From positions 27,032,913 through 27,096,912 of the forward strand of contig OY744525.1 of assembly GCA_963556195.1 (NCBI GenBank): 64,000 nucleotides of DNA. The letters run 5' to 3'. This DNA comes from Sepiola atlantica. Lineage: Eukaryota; Mollusca; Cephalopoda; Sepiida; Sepiolidae. The notes below the pieces were generated by a model. It searched no databases. It was not told where the DNA came from and worked only from the letters and a program-made list of their open reading frames with translations. The translations under genes and the position numbers were made by a program. Below are positions 1-13,048 of the stretch, piece after piece (the stretch's first letter is position 1; the number at the start of each line of letters is the position of its first letter).

Positions 1-547
1 GAAGAACCAGAGCATCCCCAATTCGGCTGAGGGTTTGATCTTGTTTTGATCTTCTTAAGGAGTTCCTTGACTCTCGTAAGACAGTTCTCTTGGGTTTGGC
101 GGTGAGTAATTGGCTCTTTTGACTGTTGTATGAAGAGTAGCAAAGATTCTTGTTTAGTGCTTTCTTCATAATCGCCACTCCAACGCCCATCTCTCTCACC
201 AAGAACCTTGCCTGGATCTTGCTGCACCTTTTTTCAGATTCTTAGCGAATTTCATTATGTAAACACAGTTAGAACACCTGCTCTGATCTTTCTGACTATC
301 CACTGTTTCCACATCTCTGTGACAATTCTTCGGCTTATCTCTCAATCTATTCAATTTTTGAATCATCATCATGTAGATCACTCTCTTCCAATATCCATGT
401 GTTTTCCAGTCGTCCATGGTTTCCAGTTCTCGAATCCACCAATAGTACATAGAAATAGCTACCCGTTGCACTTTACACTGTAAAATACTTCAAATGGTTC
501 TGAAATGAAAGAATATCAAAAATTTATCAAATGTATCTCAAACAAAC
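1..547. other. Unresolved sequence, no recognised gene
   Basis: Both strands stay open for about 90 codons here (plus 208-483, minus 196-471). The minus-strand frame is rich in Lys, Arg and Gln, and a neighbouring minus frame is open further toward position 1, which would fit a decayed coding sequence crossing the window edge. I recognise no domain, catalytic motif or transposon signature. Antiparallel open frames of this size are common by chance, so no coding call is made. Confidence 0.3.
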
Positions 548-549
548 TG

Positions 550-611
<62 letters not shown>

Positions 612-652
612 TGAAGAGTAGGATAAATAGATAAATGGATATGAAAAGTCTG

Positions 653-693
<41 letters not shown>

Positions 694-705
694 TGAAAAT
701 ACTAG

Positions 706-755
<50 letters not shown>
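548..755. repeat. GATA-rich minisatellite, left block
   Basis: Three runs of GATA tetramers are separated by spacers such as ATATGAAGAGTAGGATA and GATATGAAAATACTAGGATA. The spacers match the 32-bp unit of the large array at 5651-8247, so this looks like the left end of the same array, cut off by the retrotransposons inserted between. Confidence 0.85.
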
Positions 756-2612
756 CCAAAAGAATGAAGTATTCAAGATAGCTAAACAGATGACAAAGAC
801 AAATATGGATATTGTTGGAGAGAAGTGCATTCGAAATGACAATGGGGTGCTAGCAACAAATGAACAGGCCAAAAGGGATGCCTGGAAATGTTATCATAAA
901 AGATTGTTGAATGCTGAGTTTTCATGGGGCCAAGAAAATCTAGAAGTCGCAGAAACAGTTTCTGGTTCAGCTGTAAGAACTGTGAAAAAAAAATGGTAGG
1001 AAGCTGTGAGTAAGATGAAGAAGGATAAGGCTGCAGCACCCTTAGGAATTGTTGCAAAAATGTTAAAGGCTGCGGGTGAAACAGGCATTGAGATTATCAC
1101 AGACTTGACAAATCAGATCATAAAAGAGGAGTTTGTTCCGAAAGATTGGGATTTTGGTACAATTGTAAACTGTTACAAAGATAAAAGAAGAAGCTTTTGA
1201 TAGAAGTAAGTACAGAGGTTTAAAGTTGATGGATCAGTTCGTAAAATTGGGTGAGAGAATAATTGAACAGCAAATAAGAAGTCAGATAATCATAGATGAA
1301 ATGTAGCTTGGTGTTATGCTTGGACGAAGTACCACTGATGCTATATTTATCCGTAGACAAAGGCAACAGAAGTATCTTGATAAGAAGAAGAACCTGTATT
1401 TTACTTTTGTAGATTTAGAAAAAGCTTTTGTCAGAGTAACGAGAGATGTTGTCTAGTCGGCCTTGCGAAAAGTAGAGGTAAGCAAGTCATTGCTAAAGAT
1501 TGTTCAAATAATGTATAGAAATGCCCAAAAATCGTGTTAAAACCAACAGCATATTTAGTGACAGCTTTAATATTAAAGTGTAAGTACATCAGGGTTCTGT
1601 ACTTATTTATGTCTTAGAAGGGTTGTCCAGCAAGTGTTGCATGGGTTGTCCAAAAGAGATGCTCTATGCTGGTGATTTAGTGCTTGCCTGTGAAACAATG
1701 TTGAAGACTTGCATGAATGCTCTGGAAAGTAAGGTTCTGAGAGTGAATGTTACCAAGATCAAAGTGATGATCAGCGGTTGTAGTGTTGAAAAGTACTCAG
1801 AAAGAGGAAAATTCCCCTGATCAGTCCATGGAAAGGGAGTTGGGTGCAACTCAATTTTTTGTGATACTTGTAAGCATTGAGTACACAAGAAGTGCAGTGG
1901 AATTACAGGTAATGTTGAGAGATGATAACCAGTTTGTTTGAAAAAGTGTAATACAATGGAGACGGATGAGAACTCAGATGTAGAGAAAGTATATATAGTT
2001 GGCAAGGTTACTGAGGTTATCCAAAGATTTTGTTAGCTAGCTGATACCATTAGAGAACAGGGAGGAGCTAGTGCGAGTGTGATTGCAAGAGTTAGGAGTG
2101 AATGGATTAAGTTCAGAGAATTTCTGCCACTATTAACGAGCAGAGCATTACCACTGTTGACTAAGACAAGAATCTATCAGACATGTGTATGCAGTGTGAT
2201 GATGTATCGAAGTGAAACCTGTTCAGTAAGGATTGAGGACATATACAATATGATACAATAACAGGCTTAGACCTGATAAACTCAGAGAAAGATTAAATCT
2301 AAACTTTATAGGGAAATGTGTACAGTACAGGAGACTTCGTTAGTCACATTGGAAAAATGGATGATAATTCTTGGGTTAGTAGATGTAGAACAGTTGAGGT
2401 ATCAAGAGCAGTTGACAAGGGATGGCCAAGGAAACATGGGAGGAAGTGATAAGGATGTATTTGAGAGAAAGAGGGATAAATAAAGACCTAACTAGAGATA
2501 GGTTAGTTTGAAAGTCAATTTATAAAAGCCGTCCAACACATGCCAGCATGTAAAATGGAAGTTAAACCGATGATGATGATGAGGAGGAGGGAGGAGGAGA
2601 AGGGGAGGGGAA
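755..2612 (+). pseudogene. 5'-truncated non-LTR retrotransposon (reverse transcriptase remnant)
   Basis: Conceptual translation over several frames gives a non-LTR reverse transcriptase in order. It opens with an FKIAKQM-like stretch at about 765, then a KKDKAAAP...GIVAKMLKAAGE block at 1018-1080, NYRGLKL-like text near 1215, and a VDLEKAF palm motif near 1410-1430. The second palm motif appears as YAGD near 1665-1676 where YADD is expected. Further matching text runs to a PTHASM-like tail near 2530-2550. Stop codons and frameshifts are frequent and a catalytic Asp is lost, so it cannot be active. It starts directly where the GATA array stops and ends in a short GATGATGAT tail (about 2569-2582), which suggests 5' truncation at insertion. 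The clade is not certain; RTE-like is my best guess. Confidence 0.75.
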
Positions 2613-2623
2613 AAGACTATAGT

Positions 2624-2673
2624 AGATATAAAGATCAATAGATAGATAGATATGAAGAGACTATGATAGGTAG
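2624..2673. repeat. Residual island of the 32-bp minisatellite
   Basis: About 50 bp containing GATAGATAGATATGAAGAGACTATGATAGG-type sequence lie between the 3' tails of two convergent retrotransposons. The sequence is that of the array unit at 5651-8247, so this is a leftover piece of the array into which both elements inserted. Confidence 0.75.
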
Positions 2674-2697
2674 ATCATCATCATCATAATAATAATC

Positions 2698-2732
<35 letters not shown>

Positions 2733-3115
2733 GGTTTTTGATCATTCCTGGAGGAGGAACCCCTCCCTGGTTTCCTTCCACCTTGTTTTGTCCCTGGTTA
2801 GGCATGACCACGTAGGACCCAATTAGCTGCCAAGGTCGTCTCTCCATTAGGTTTTTGGTCTTCCCCTTAGTCTTTTCCATTGCCTCAATATCCATTCTGT
2901 CGTGCTAGATGTGCACCTATTGTTTCAAAAAGTGACCTGCCTATCTATGTTAAGTCGTTCATATGGTGGTGATGATGTCATTTATTCCAGTTTGCTGTCT
3001 GGTCCAGGTGTTTCTTTATCTTTTACATAGACTGATGCTAAGCATAATGCGTTCCATTTTGCATTGTGCCACTCTTAGCTTGGCTATTGCTGCATTATTG
3101 AGTGCTCATGTTTTA

Positions 3116-4029
3116 TTACCATATGATTACAGACATGATGTATTCGTTGAACACTTTCTGTTTAATGTTCACAATAGACTTAATGAGGTTGTCTACTTTG
3201 GAAAAGGCTGTCCATCCAAGTGCAATTCGCTGTTTGATTTCAGGCATGATATCAACGTCGCTTCTCACCATCACTAGGTAGATATAGTTGTCAACTTCCT
3301 CGATATTTTCACCGTTCACTATGATTGGGACTTTTGTAGCATATTTGTTGAACATAATCATGGTTTTTCCAGTATGCATTTTAAGGCCAACTAAATGGCT
3401 AGCATTGTAAATGTTGTTAAGAATCCCTTCTAGTTCTTGAGGTATGTCGTTTGTGATAGAGATATGGTCGGCAAATTCTAGATGAGCAAGGTATTCTCTG
3501 TTTATATTGATATCTCTGTCTTCCCACTCCATTTTATTTGCCATCAAATCGTGCAGGCAGGATGTAAAGAGATTTGGTGAACTGTTGTTGTCTTGTCTAT
3601 CACCTATTTCTGCATTGATCTTTTCACTGTTGGAATTTAAAAATTGCTGTGGCTTTCTAGTAAAGGTCCTGATACAAGTTGATACAAGCACTGTCTTTTC
3701 AAAGCTGTGAACATAGGGGTGAATTCGATGGAGTCAAATGCTTTTTCATAGTTGACAAAGGCAAAACAAAGTGGTATACCATGCTTATTAACTTTCTCTT
3801 GAATTTGGCTTACAACTTGAATGTGGTCCATGGTGGAAAATCCAGGTCAGGAACCAGTTTGTTCTCTGAGTAGGTTTCTGTCAAGTGTGTTTGCCATCAT
3901 CTTGAGGATTTGGGAGAATACTTTGTAAACAACAGAAAGTAAGCTTATTGGCTTGTAGTTTTTAATATCTTTCAAGTCTCCTTTCTTGTGAAGGATTGTA
4001 ACTGATGCATTCTTCCAGTTGCTAGGCAT
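3116..4029 (-). pseudogene. Reverse transcriptase domain of the RTE-like element
   Basis: Three open pieces are separated by frame changes: 4029-3847 (fingers), 3831-3637 (palm A, with VNYEKAFDSIE) and 3691-3116 (palm C through thumb). The last contains LFTSCLHDLM, WEDRDININREYLAHLEFADHIS, VGLKMHTGKTMIMFN and YATKVPIIVNGENIEEVDNYIYL, which is the usual RTE-clade text. The second active-site Asp pair is FADH. The domain would copy element RNA onto nicked target DNA if intact; it is not intact here. Confidence 0.8.
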
Positions 4030-4913
4030 TTTGCCTTTGTTAAGACATTTATTGTATAAGCTGGTAAGAGTCTCTGCGATTGGTTCATCCCCATCTTGAG
4101 GAATGTCTGCCCTAATTCCATCGTCTTCTGGAGATTTGTCTCTTTGTGATCGTTTGATTGCAGACTTTACTTAAGACGTTAGTATGGAAGGGGGTAACCT
4201 ACCAGTCCTTTCTTTGTATGTAAAGGATTGGTCTAGGGTTGGTCATGCGATGATGTTTCTCCTGAGGCTTTTAGCTGTTCTTCCTCATTGTAAGCCCTTT
4301 ATCTCTTCATTAATTCGGCAACATGGGATCTTGCATACTTCAGAATATTCGATGTTCTGCATATTCGCACCTTCTCTTTTCATCTGTCTCCTTTTTTCTC
4401 TTAATAGTTTGGTGTCTGCTGAGAGCTCGTCCGATCTTGGTGATTTGTCTTTTCCAGCAGTATCCAGTGTCGTTTCAAAGATAGTGGAGGTAATAAAATC
4501 GCATGCTGTGTCTACATCTGATCCTGGTAGTGTTGCTTCAAGTACTTTGAACCTGTTAGTCGGTTCCAGATGGAATTCTCGTGCTTTGGTACGTGGTTCG
4601 GCACGTGGTTCGTTTTTTTAAAATAATTTTTTGATGAGTTTTGCTATTTCTAACTTGGTATTGATGCAGAACAAGACTCGTACCAGACGATAGTCACTTA
4701 AAGTGTTGAATCTGTAAAGTTGTGTGGTATATTAGTTAGGATGTAATTGATTTCGTTCTTAGTGGTTCTGTTTATGGAAATCCAAATCCAGTGTCTGCTG
4801 AAGAAGAATGTGTTCAGGATCTTCAGCTGATGTCTCTCACAGAAATTAATAAGAGCATCTCCTCTGGTATTCTGTTCTCCAAGACCAAAATGACCAGTAC
4901 TGGACTCACCTTG

Positions 4914-5498
4914 TTACCCTCTCCAAACTTTAGCGTTAAAGTCACTCATGACTATGTTATAATGGGCTTTGTTGTTTGCTATAAGGTTTTCGATTTCCTC
5001 ATAAGTGGCTTCGACTTCCTCATCTGTGTGGCTGGTGGTTGTGAGGTATGCCTGTATAATGTTGAGATGATATCTGGCATTGATTTTTATGGTAATTTGG
5101 GCTACTCTATAAGACTTGCTTTTGAGTCTGGTAACATTACCTGCGATATTTTTGTATATTACAAAGCCAACGTCACAATGATAGATGTCTCCACATTTGT
5201 AGTATAAGTTATGGCCACATTTGTTGAGGATTATGCAGCCTTCTCCTTTGATTCTGATTTTGCCAATACCGATGATTTCAAAGTTTATTCTAGACAGCTC
5301 ACCCTCAAGTTCTTCTATGTGCATGTCTGAAGATAGGTTTCTGGCATTGTATGTTCCAATCTTTAAGTTCCAATGGCAGCCTGTTTTAATCGATGGATTC
5401 TTAGCACCATCTGCTCTATTGTCTCTCCTCTTGCTGCCTTGGGTGGTGACTCCAGAGCTGCTGGGAACCGAGGGCCTTGTTTTATTCGTGTCTGTCAT
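4914..5498 (-). pseudogene. APE-type endonuclease domain of the RTE-like element
   Basis: A 194-residue open frame. After a polar N-terminal segment it reads LKIGTYNARNLSSD, then IIGIGKIRIKGEG, HCDVGFVIYKNIAGNVTRLKSKS, a long ITIKINARYHLNIIQAY block and finally IVMSDFNAKVWRG. The order and spacing fit the endonuclease/exonuclease/phosphatase fold that nicks target DNA for retrotransposition. The SDFN motif is kept. The Glu normally found in the EVRxKGEG segment is Lys here, which should remove metal binding. The frame is open but probably encodes a dead enzyme, in keeping with the decayed RT downstream. Confidence 0.8.
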
Positions 5499-5650
5499 TC
5501 AGGGGTTGTGCCATAGTCGCTACGTTAGGCACTGTGATGTGGCGATGCTATTTTCCCATAGCAAAGTGTGTGTGTTGGTGGCCGTTGACTCAATAGAGCT
5601 CATATACCCTTTAACCGATTTTGTCTTTAGTCCTAATGGCTGCGTACACC

Positions 5651-8247
5651 ATAAGAGACTGGAATACATAGATATATAAATAGATAGATATACAGAGACT
5701 GGAGTAGATAGATAGATAATATATACAAGACTTTGATAGATATATAGATAAATATAAAGAGACTAGAATAGATAGATAGATACCTAGAAAGAGACTAGGA
5801 TAGATAGATAAACAGATATGAAGAGAATAGAATAGATAGATAAACAGATATGAAGAGACTAGAATAGATAGAAAAACAGATATGAAGAGACTAGAATAGA
5901 TAGAAAAACAGATATGAAGAGACTAGACTAGATAGATAAACAGATATGAAAAGACTAGGATAGATAGATAAACAGATATGAAGATACTAGAATAGATATG
6001 TAAACAGATATGAAGATACTAGAATAGATAGATAAACAGATATGAAAAGACTAGGATAGATAGATAAACAGATATGAAGAGACTAGAATAGATAGATAAA
6101 CAGATATGAAGAGACTAGACTAGATAGATAAACAGATATGAAAAGACTAGGATAGATAGATAGATAAACAGATTTGAAGAGACTAGGATAGATAGTTAAA
6201 CAGATATGAAAAGACTAGGATAGATAGATAAACAGATATGAAGAGACTAGGATAGATAGATAAACATATATGAAGAGACTAGGATAGATAGATAAACAGA
6301 TATGAAGAGACTAGAATAGATAGATAAACAGATATGAAAAGACTAGGATAGATAGATAGATAAACAGATTTTTGAAGAGACTAGGATAGATAGTTAAACA
6401 GATATGAAAAGACTAGGATAGATAGATAAACATATATAAAGAGACTAGGATAGATAGATAAACATATATGAAGAGACTAGGATAGATAGATAAACAGATT
6501 TGAAGAGACTAGGATATATAGACAAACAGATTTGAAGAGACTAGGATAGATAGATAAACAGATATGAAGAGAATAGGAAAGATAGATAAACAGATATGAA
6601 AAGACAAGGATAGATAGATAAACAGATTTGAAGAGACTAGGATAGATAGTTAAACAGATGTGAAGATACTAGGATAGATAGATAAATAAACAGATATGAA
6701 GAGACTAGGATAGATAGATAAACAGATATGAAGAGACTAAGATAGATAGATAAACAGATATGAAGAGACTAGGATAGATAGATAAACAGATATGAAGTGA
6801 CTAGAATAGATAGATAAACAGATATGAAAAGACTAGGATAGATAGATAGATAAACAGATTTGAAGAGACTAGGATAGATAGTTAAACAGATATGAAAAGA
6901 CTAGGATAGATAGATAAACAGATATGAAGAGACTAGGATAGATAGATAAACATATATGAAGAGACTAGGATAGATAGATAAACAGATTTGAAGAGACTAG
7001 GATATATAGACAAACAGATATGAAGAGACTAGGATAGATAGATAAACAGATATGAAAAGACTAGGATAGATAGATAAACAGATTTGAAGAGACTAGGATA
7101 TATAGTTAAACAGATATGAAGATACTAGGATAGATAAATAAACAGATATGAAGAGACTAGAATAGATAGATAAACAGATATGAAGAGACTAGAATAGATA
7201 AATAAACATATATGAAGAGACTAGGATATATAGAAAAACAGATATGAAAATACTAGATTAGATAGATAAACAGATATGAAAAGACTAGGATAGATAGATA
7301 GATAAACAGATTTGAAGAGACTAGAATAGATAGTTTAACAGATATGAAGGTACTAGGATAGATAGATAAATAAACAGATATGAAGAGACTAGGATAGATA
7401 GATAAACATATATGAAGAGACTAGGATAGATAGATAAACAGATATGAAGAGACTAGAATAGATAGATAAACAGATATGAAAAGATTAGGATAGATAGATA
7501 GATAAACAGATTTTTGAAGAGACTAGGATAGATAGTTAAACAGATATGAAAAGACTAGGATAGATAGATAAACATATATAAAGAGACTAGGATAGATAGA
7601 TAAACATATATGAAGAGACTAGGATAGATAGATAAACAGATATGAAAAGACTAGGATATATAGATAAACAGATTTGAAGAGACTAGGATATATAGACAAA
7701 CAGATTTGAAGAGACTAGGATAGATAGATAAACAGATATGAAGAGACTAAAATAGATAGATAAACAGATATGAAGAGACTAGGATAGATAGATAAACAGA
7801 TTTGAAGAGACTAGGATATATAGGCAAACAGATATGAAGAGACTAGGATAGATAGATAAACAGATATGAAAAGACTAGGATAGATAGATAAACAGATTTG
7901 AAGAGACTAGGATAGATAGTTAAACAGATATGAAGATACTAGGATAGATAAATAAACAGATATTAAGAGACTAGAATAGATAGATAAACAGATATGAAGA
8001 GACTAGAATAGATAAATAAACAGATATGAAGAGACTAGGATATATAGACAAACAGATATGAAAATACTAGAATAGATAGATAAACAGATATGAAAAGACT
8101 AGGATAGATAGATAGATAAACAGATTTGAAGAGACTAGGATAGATAGTTTAACAGATATGAAGATACTAGGATAGATAGATAAATAAACAGATATGAAGA
8201 GACTATGATAGATAGATAAATAAACAGATATGAAGAGACTAGGATAC
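5651..8247. repeat. Large 32-bp minisatellite array
   Basis: About 80 tandem copies of a 32-bp unit built from GATATGAAGAGACTAGGATA plus GATAGATAAACA. Variants include 36-bp units with an extra GATA, A/G changes in TAGAATA versus TAGGATA, ATATATGAAG and TTTGAAG forms, and a few units with one or two extra bases. Blocks of variant units recur, for example 6130-6530 against 6790-7000, which suggests higher-order duplication. It has no coding potential beyond short frames created by the repeat. Matching fragments at 548-755 and 2624-2673 show the array once extended left. Confidence 0.95.
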
Positions 8248-9427
8248 AAAAAAGTGTTTTTTTAAATTATTTCTAATACGTTTAGCGTAATTAAACTTTT
8301 ACTGCTCGTAGAACATATACTTTAGTATTCAGTCAAACAAATAAATTTTAAAAAACCTGTAAAAATGTATTCCATAAATAAAAATCGATATTTAGTAACT
8401 CAAGGGTTTACAACACAGTTTTGTTTTTATTCACAGTATATTATGTAAAGGAATCATCAAATTAATCTGGAAACTTCTAAGAAACAACCCTATTTCAATT
8501 TGAAACATTCTAGTAAAAGTTGAGTGTTCAAATTTTACTAGAATGTTCTAAATTAGTATGGGGTTGTTTTTTTTAGAACGTTGCAAATTAATTTGATAAT
8601 TACTTTTAGGAATGATTAAAATATTGCATCATTTTTTTCTGTTAACCGTTCGTGAAACATTGACCAACTGGACAAAATCTCCGATGAACAGTTTCCAACA
8701 GATGCAATTACAGATGCAATAAAATTCTTTCCGAATGCCAGCGCATACTATAAAACCTCAAACATACATATTTCTTATTCTTTTCCTCTTTTTCTTTCAC
8801 ATATAACACATGAATGCACATGTACACATGTTCATAGACGCACACACTGTCCCATTAACAAAACAAAGTCACACTAATATACACATATCTTCATGCCTAT
8901 TCATTTATACACACATAAACGCACATGGTGTCGGCCGAAATGAACACGTTCACTCAATTTCTGCTTACACGCTAAACGACTTTTTCTCCTAGAACGTCCC
9001 TTGGACCTTTTGAACCCTCATTCATCACTAACTGCTTATATCTCATTGTCTTAACAAGTTGTCAAATAAAATTATCTAATTTTGTATGGATAAACTTTGT
9101 CATTTTTTTCTTTTTGATAGTGCCTTTCCCTCTACAAATTCAGTTTGTACAACAACTCTATGGCTCGATTTGGTTGTGCTAGACACTCGTGTGTCCTCTC
9201 CACACCATTATAACATTGGCGAACCATGACTATAACGAACCACACAACCGCCTTACTTGATTCTCTACAACTTAAAGACAACTGAAAGACATTTCTATTC
9301 GCACACATTACACATGCATTAATCAACGTGCACATCCACTACACAATAGCCACTTCGGCGTTCCAACAAGCAAGGTTTTCAACACAGCTAGACGAAAAAA
9401 ACAACAACAACAAAAAAGACTCACCAT
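8248..9427. other. AT-rich non-coding DNA
   Basis: No coding region is recognised. It contains a foldback (8445-8608), a loose AC-rich stretch around 8800-8940, and the first copy of a short repeat (9105-9148, TTTCTTTTTGATAGTGCC followed by TTTCCCTCTACAAATTCAG) that recurs at 10941-10984. Confidence 0.5.
8445..8608. repeat. Foldback (inverted repeat) element
   Basis: Arms 8456-8522 and 8531-8597 are imperfect reverse complements of about 67 bp around a loop of under 10 bp. They share ATCAAATTAAT at the outer end, AACAACCC in the middle and ACATTCTAGTAAAA at the centre. Weaker complementarity continues a few bases outward. This is consistent with a foldback or MITE remnant. No target duplication was identified. 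Confidence 0.75.
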
Positions 9428-10028
9428 TGTTCAGATCGAGGGTCGTGTTCCCCCGATTATAAACGTGCAAAGTTGAATCAAGCAATGTTGCATGCAAAGA
9501 CAGAGTAATAATTAACAAACAAAAATGAAGTAGTTCAAATAACGTTTATTGAACGTGTGTGTACGTGGAATGGTGAAGTGTGTGATGTAAGCATGTGTGT
9601 CGATGGAAAAACAGTTCTTGAAAAGGTATAAGAAGAAATGAATCCGGCGTAGGAAAAGTCTTTGAAAGCCGTAAGAAAATGAGTTGAGAAACTCTTACCG
9701 TTGTTTGGCCACGTGTTGACGGAAGAAACGTGTGTTGGTAGTTGTTTTGCTGAGACCAGTTCAAGAGAAAAGCGTGAGACGAAGCGCTAGTGTATTAGCG
9801 TCGTTCTGCCGAGCAGAGAAGAGAGAGAGAGATGGAGCGCTGGTGCCAGCGCACTTCTGCCGATGCTGGTCGGTGAAAAAGAGATGGATTTTTCGTTTGC
9901 AACGGTTTTTATAGTCAGAAGGGCAGATAACTCTGGTGTCGCTTTACAGTGCCACCTGTCGGTGAAAAAGCGACACCTACCGGCAAACCGGTGTAGTTAT
10001 GTTTTGAAAGGAGGAGGTAACTGCTACA
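9428..10028 (-). mobile_element. Probable solo LTR
   Basis: A 601-bp segment begins TGTTCAG and ends CTGCTACA, so its ends are TG...CA, and it is flanked by the 4-bp direct repeat CCAT (9424-9427 and 10029-10032). Read on the minus strand it has LTR order: a GC-richer U3, a TATAAAA box at about 9905-9913, and a polyadenylation signal AATAAA at 9545-9550 followed by about 120 bp of U5. No internal retroelement coding sequence adjoins it, so it would be a recombined solo LTR. The TSD could equally be read as CACCAT with an LTR ending two bases earlier. The family is unknown. Confidence 0.6.
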
Positions 10029-10268
10029 CCATTTTCAAATAGACACAAATACACATTTAAAAACGAAACACATCCGTCTTTCAATCAGCATAACTTTCAA
10101 ATGTCGTTCGAATAACAATACGTTCAACATGACGCCATTTTTAGAACACACGTGGGAAAAAAAGAAAAAAATCCAGTAAAATGACGCCATCTGTTTTTTA
10201 ACACGTGGGTGAAGAAAATAAAAATAACTAAAAAATAACACTGAACAGAGAACAAATATGAAAAAAAA

Positions 10269-10534
10269 GCGATTTAGTCGATTCGCAGCCAAAATAGCGG
10301 ACAATGAACCGTCTGCTAATTTCCGAATTCACAAATGAGTAAGTAAACCCAAATAAATTGTTTTTGACTAATTTCAAATTTACCCTAAATTATTTCAAAG
10401 GAAATGCAGTTGGGAAATTAGTCTAAAACAATTTATTTGGGGTTACTTACACATTTGTGAGGTCGGAAAAAAAAAATCAGAAATTAGCCAACGGTTCATT
10501 GTCGCCCATTTTGGCTGCTAATCGACTAAATCGC
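10269..10534. repeat. Foldback element with arms over 100 bp
   Basis: Arms 10269-10376 and 10414-10534 are imperfect reverse complements. Both contain GCGATTTAGTCGATT, GCAGCCAAAAT, GACAATGAACCGT and CCAAATAAATTGTTTT in order from the outer end. The right arm carries a short A-rich insertion. The outer ends run into A-tracts. This is the structure of a MITE or foldback transposon; no coding capacity is seen. Confidence 0.85.
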
Positions 10535-11374
10535 AAAAAAAAAAATTTTTTTTCAACACAACAAAAAAATTTAAACAAACGCTACGAAAGAGAATACTCT
10601 CAAATCACCATCATGCTTCAGTCAACAAATCACAATCATTCACGCATTCCGCTTTAAACAGTTCGAAAAATCGAATCCATCGACGCCTGAACAAACAGTT
10701 CAACTCTGGAATCAAATCTGAAGAATCCTCCGGCAACTAGCTCAGCAAAACAAAAAATCTGTACTGACAAAACAGTCACCTGAAAACACGATAATTCACA
10801 GCACAATTCAAATATTCAACATATTGTCAACAACACAATTTCTGACTCGTCAAATCGACTCAAGAAACTAACATGTCAGCAACACAATATCAACTTGTCG
10901 ACTCGACGGCAAACCCTTCCAATTTAAACCTTGTCTGCAATTCTTTCTTTTTGATATTGCTTTTCCCTCTACAAGTTCAGTTGATACGATAGGTTGTCAT
11001 TGGAAGACGTGTCATCCCATTTGTCCTTCAATAAGCTCTGCTAATCCTAGAAAGGTAACGGGACGTACGACAAGATTATTAGCGAGAAAAGTTGGTAACG
11101 ATTTCCGAGTTACGCTTAAAGAAATGACCAAAAGTGAAAATATATAAAAATAAAGCTAATATAAAATGTAAAAGGAAAAGGTTGATAATTTAGGTAAAAT
11201 ATCACCGTTCGATGTACCATGAGAGTTCGTATATATTATCTTATATCTTTTCAAATTTTTACTTTTGGTAATTTCCCCTGACCAACTTATCTGTTTCCTC
11301 TCCTCTGACGATAAAATATCATTCTTTGAAAAGCTATGGCTTAAGGAAGCAATAATAAAATCTGTATCGTTTAG

Positions 11375-12470
<1,096 letters not shown>

Positions 12471-12622
12471 CTTAGTTCACATTGATTTTACATTCCATTC
12501 CTTCTCTTTTCATTCTCTCTCTTTCATTCGTCAGGTCATTTCTATTTCTTTCATTCTCTATCTTTCCAATACTAACTGGTTGTCTTCAGTCTGCCAATAA
12601 ATATGTTAGTGCGGGTGTGTCA

Positions 12623-12703
<81 letters not shown>

Positions 12704-12837
12704 GTGGTTTGCCAATTTGCTTTTAACAACTTGTTCTTTCTCATTGTATTACTCCCCCTCTGTATCTCTCTCTCTTTTCTCTCTTTCTCTCTCTACGTAT
12801 ATGAATTGCCAATTTACTTTTAGCAACTTTTCTTTCC

Positions 12838-12893
<56 letters not shown>

Positions 12894-12988
12894 CTCTTCT
12901 TAACTAGTTCCGTTTTTTCTCTTTGATATGTTGTCATTTAAAATCTCCCCATCGTTTATTATTTCTCTCTCCCCTCCGTCTCTTCCTA

Positions 12989-13048
<60 letters not shown>

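Larger units (their letters stand above)
2674..5650 (-). pseudogene. RTE-like non-LTR retrotransposon, nearly full length, decayed
   Basis: Read on the minus strand, an apurinic-type endonuclease (5498-4914) is followed by a reverse transcriptase (about 4070-3116), a C-terminal tail and a (GAT)n 3' end at 2674-2732. RT text includes SWKNASVTILHKKGD and NYKPISLLSVVYKVF near 4020-3910, FVNYEKAFDSIE near 3765-3730, and HLEFADHISI near 3490 where FADD is expected. The residual tail near 2890-2760 reads RGRPKT-WRDDL. These follow the usual APE-RT order of RTE-clade elements. Frameshifts, stops and the FADD to FADH change make it inactive. Its 5' end meets the minisatellite at about 5651 and its 3' tail meets the minisatellite island at 2673, so it inserted into that array. 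Confidence 0.8.

Noticed and set aside
208..483. Possible host exon at the window start
   Set aside because: Both strands are open, no splice-site pattern or conserved motif could be seen, and no neighbouring exon is present.
5651..8247. CRISPR-like array of 32-bp repeats
   Set aside because: Units are directly contiguous with no unique spacers, drift gradually, and sit in clearly eukaryotic repeat DNA. It is a minisatellite.
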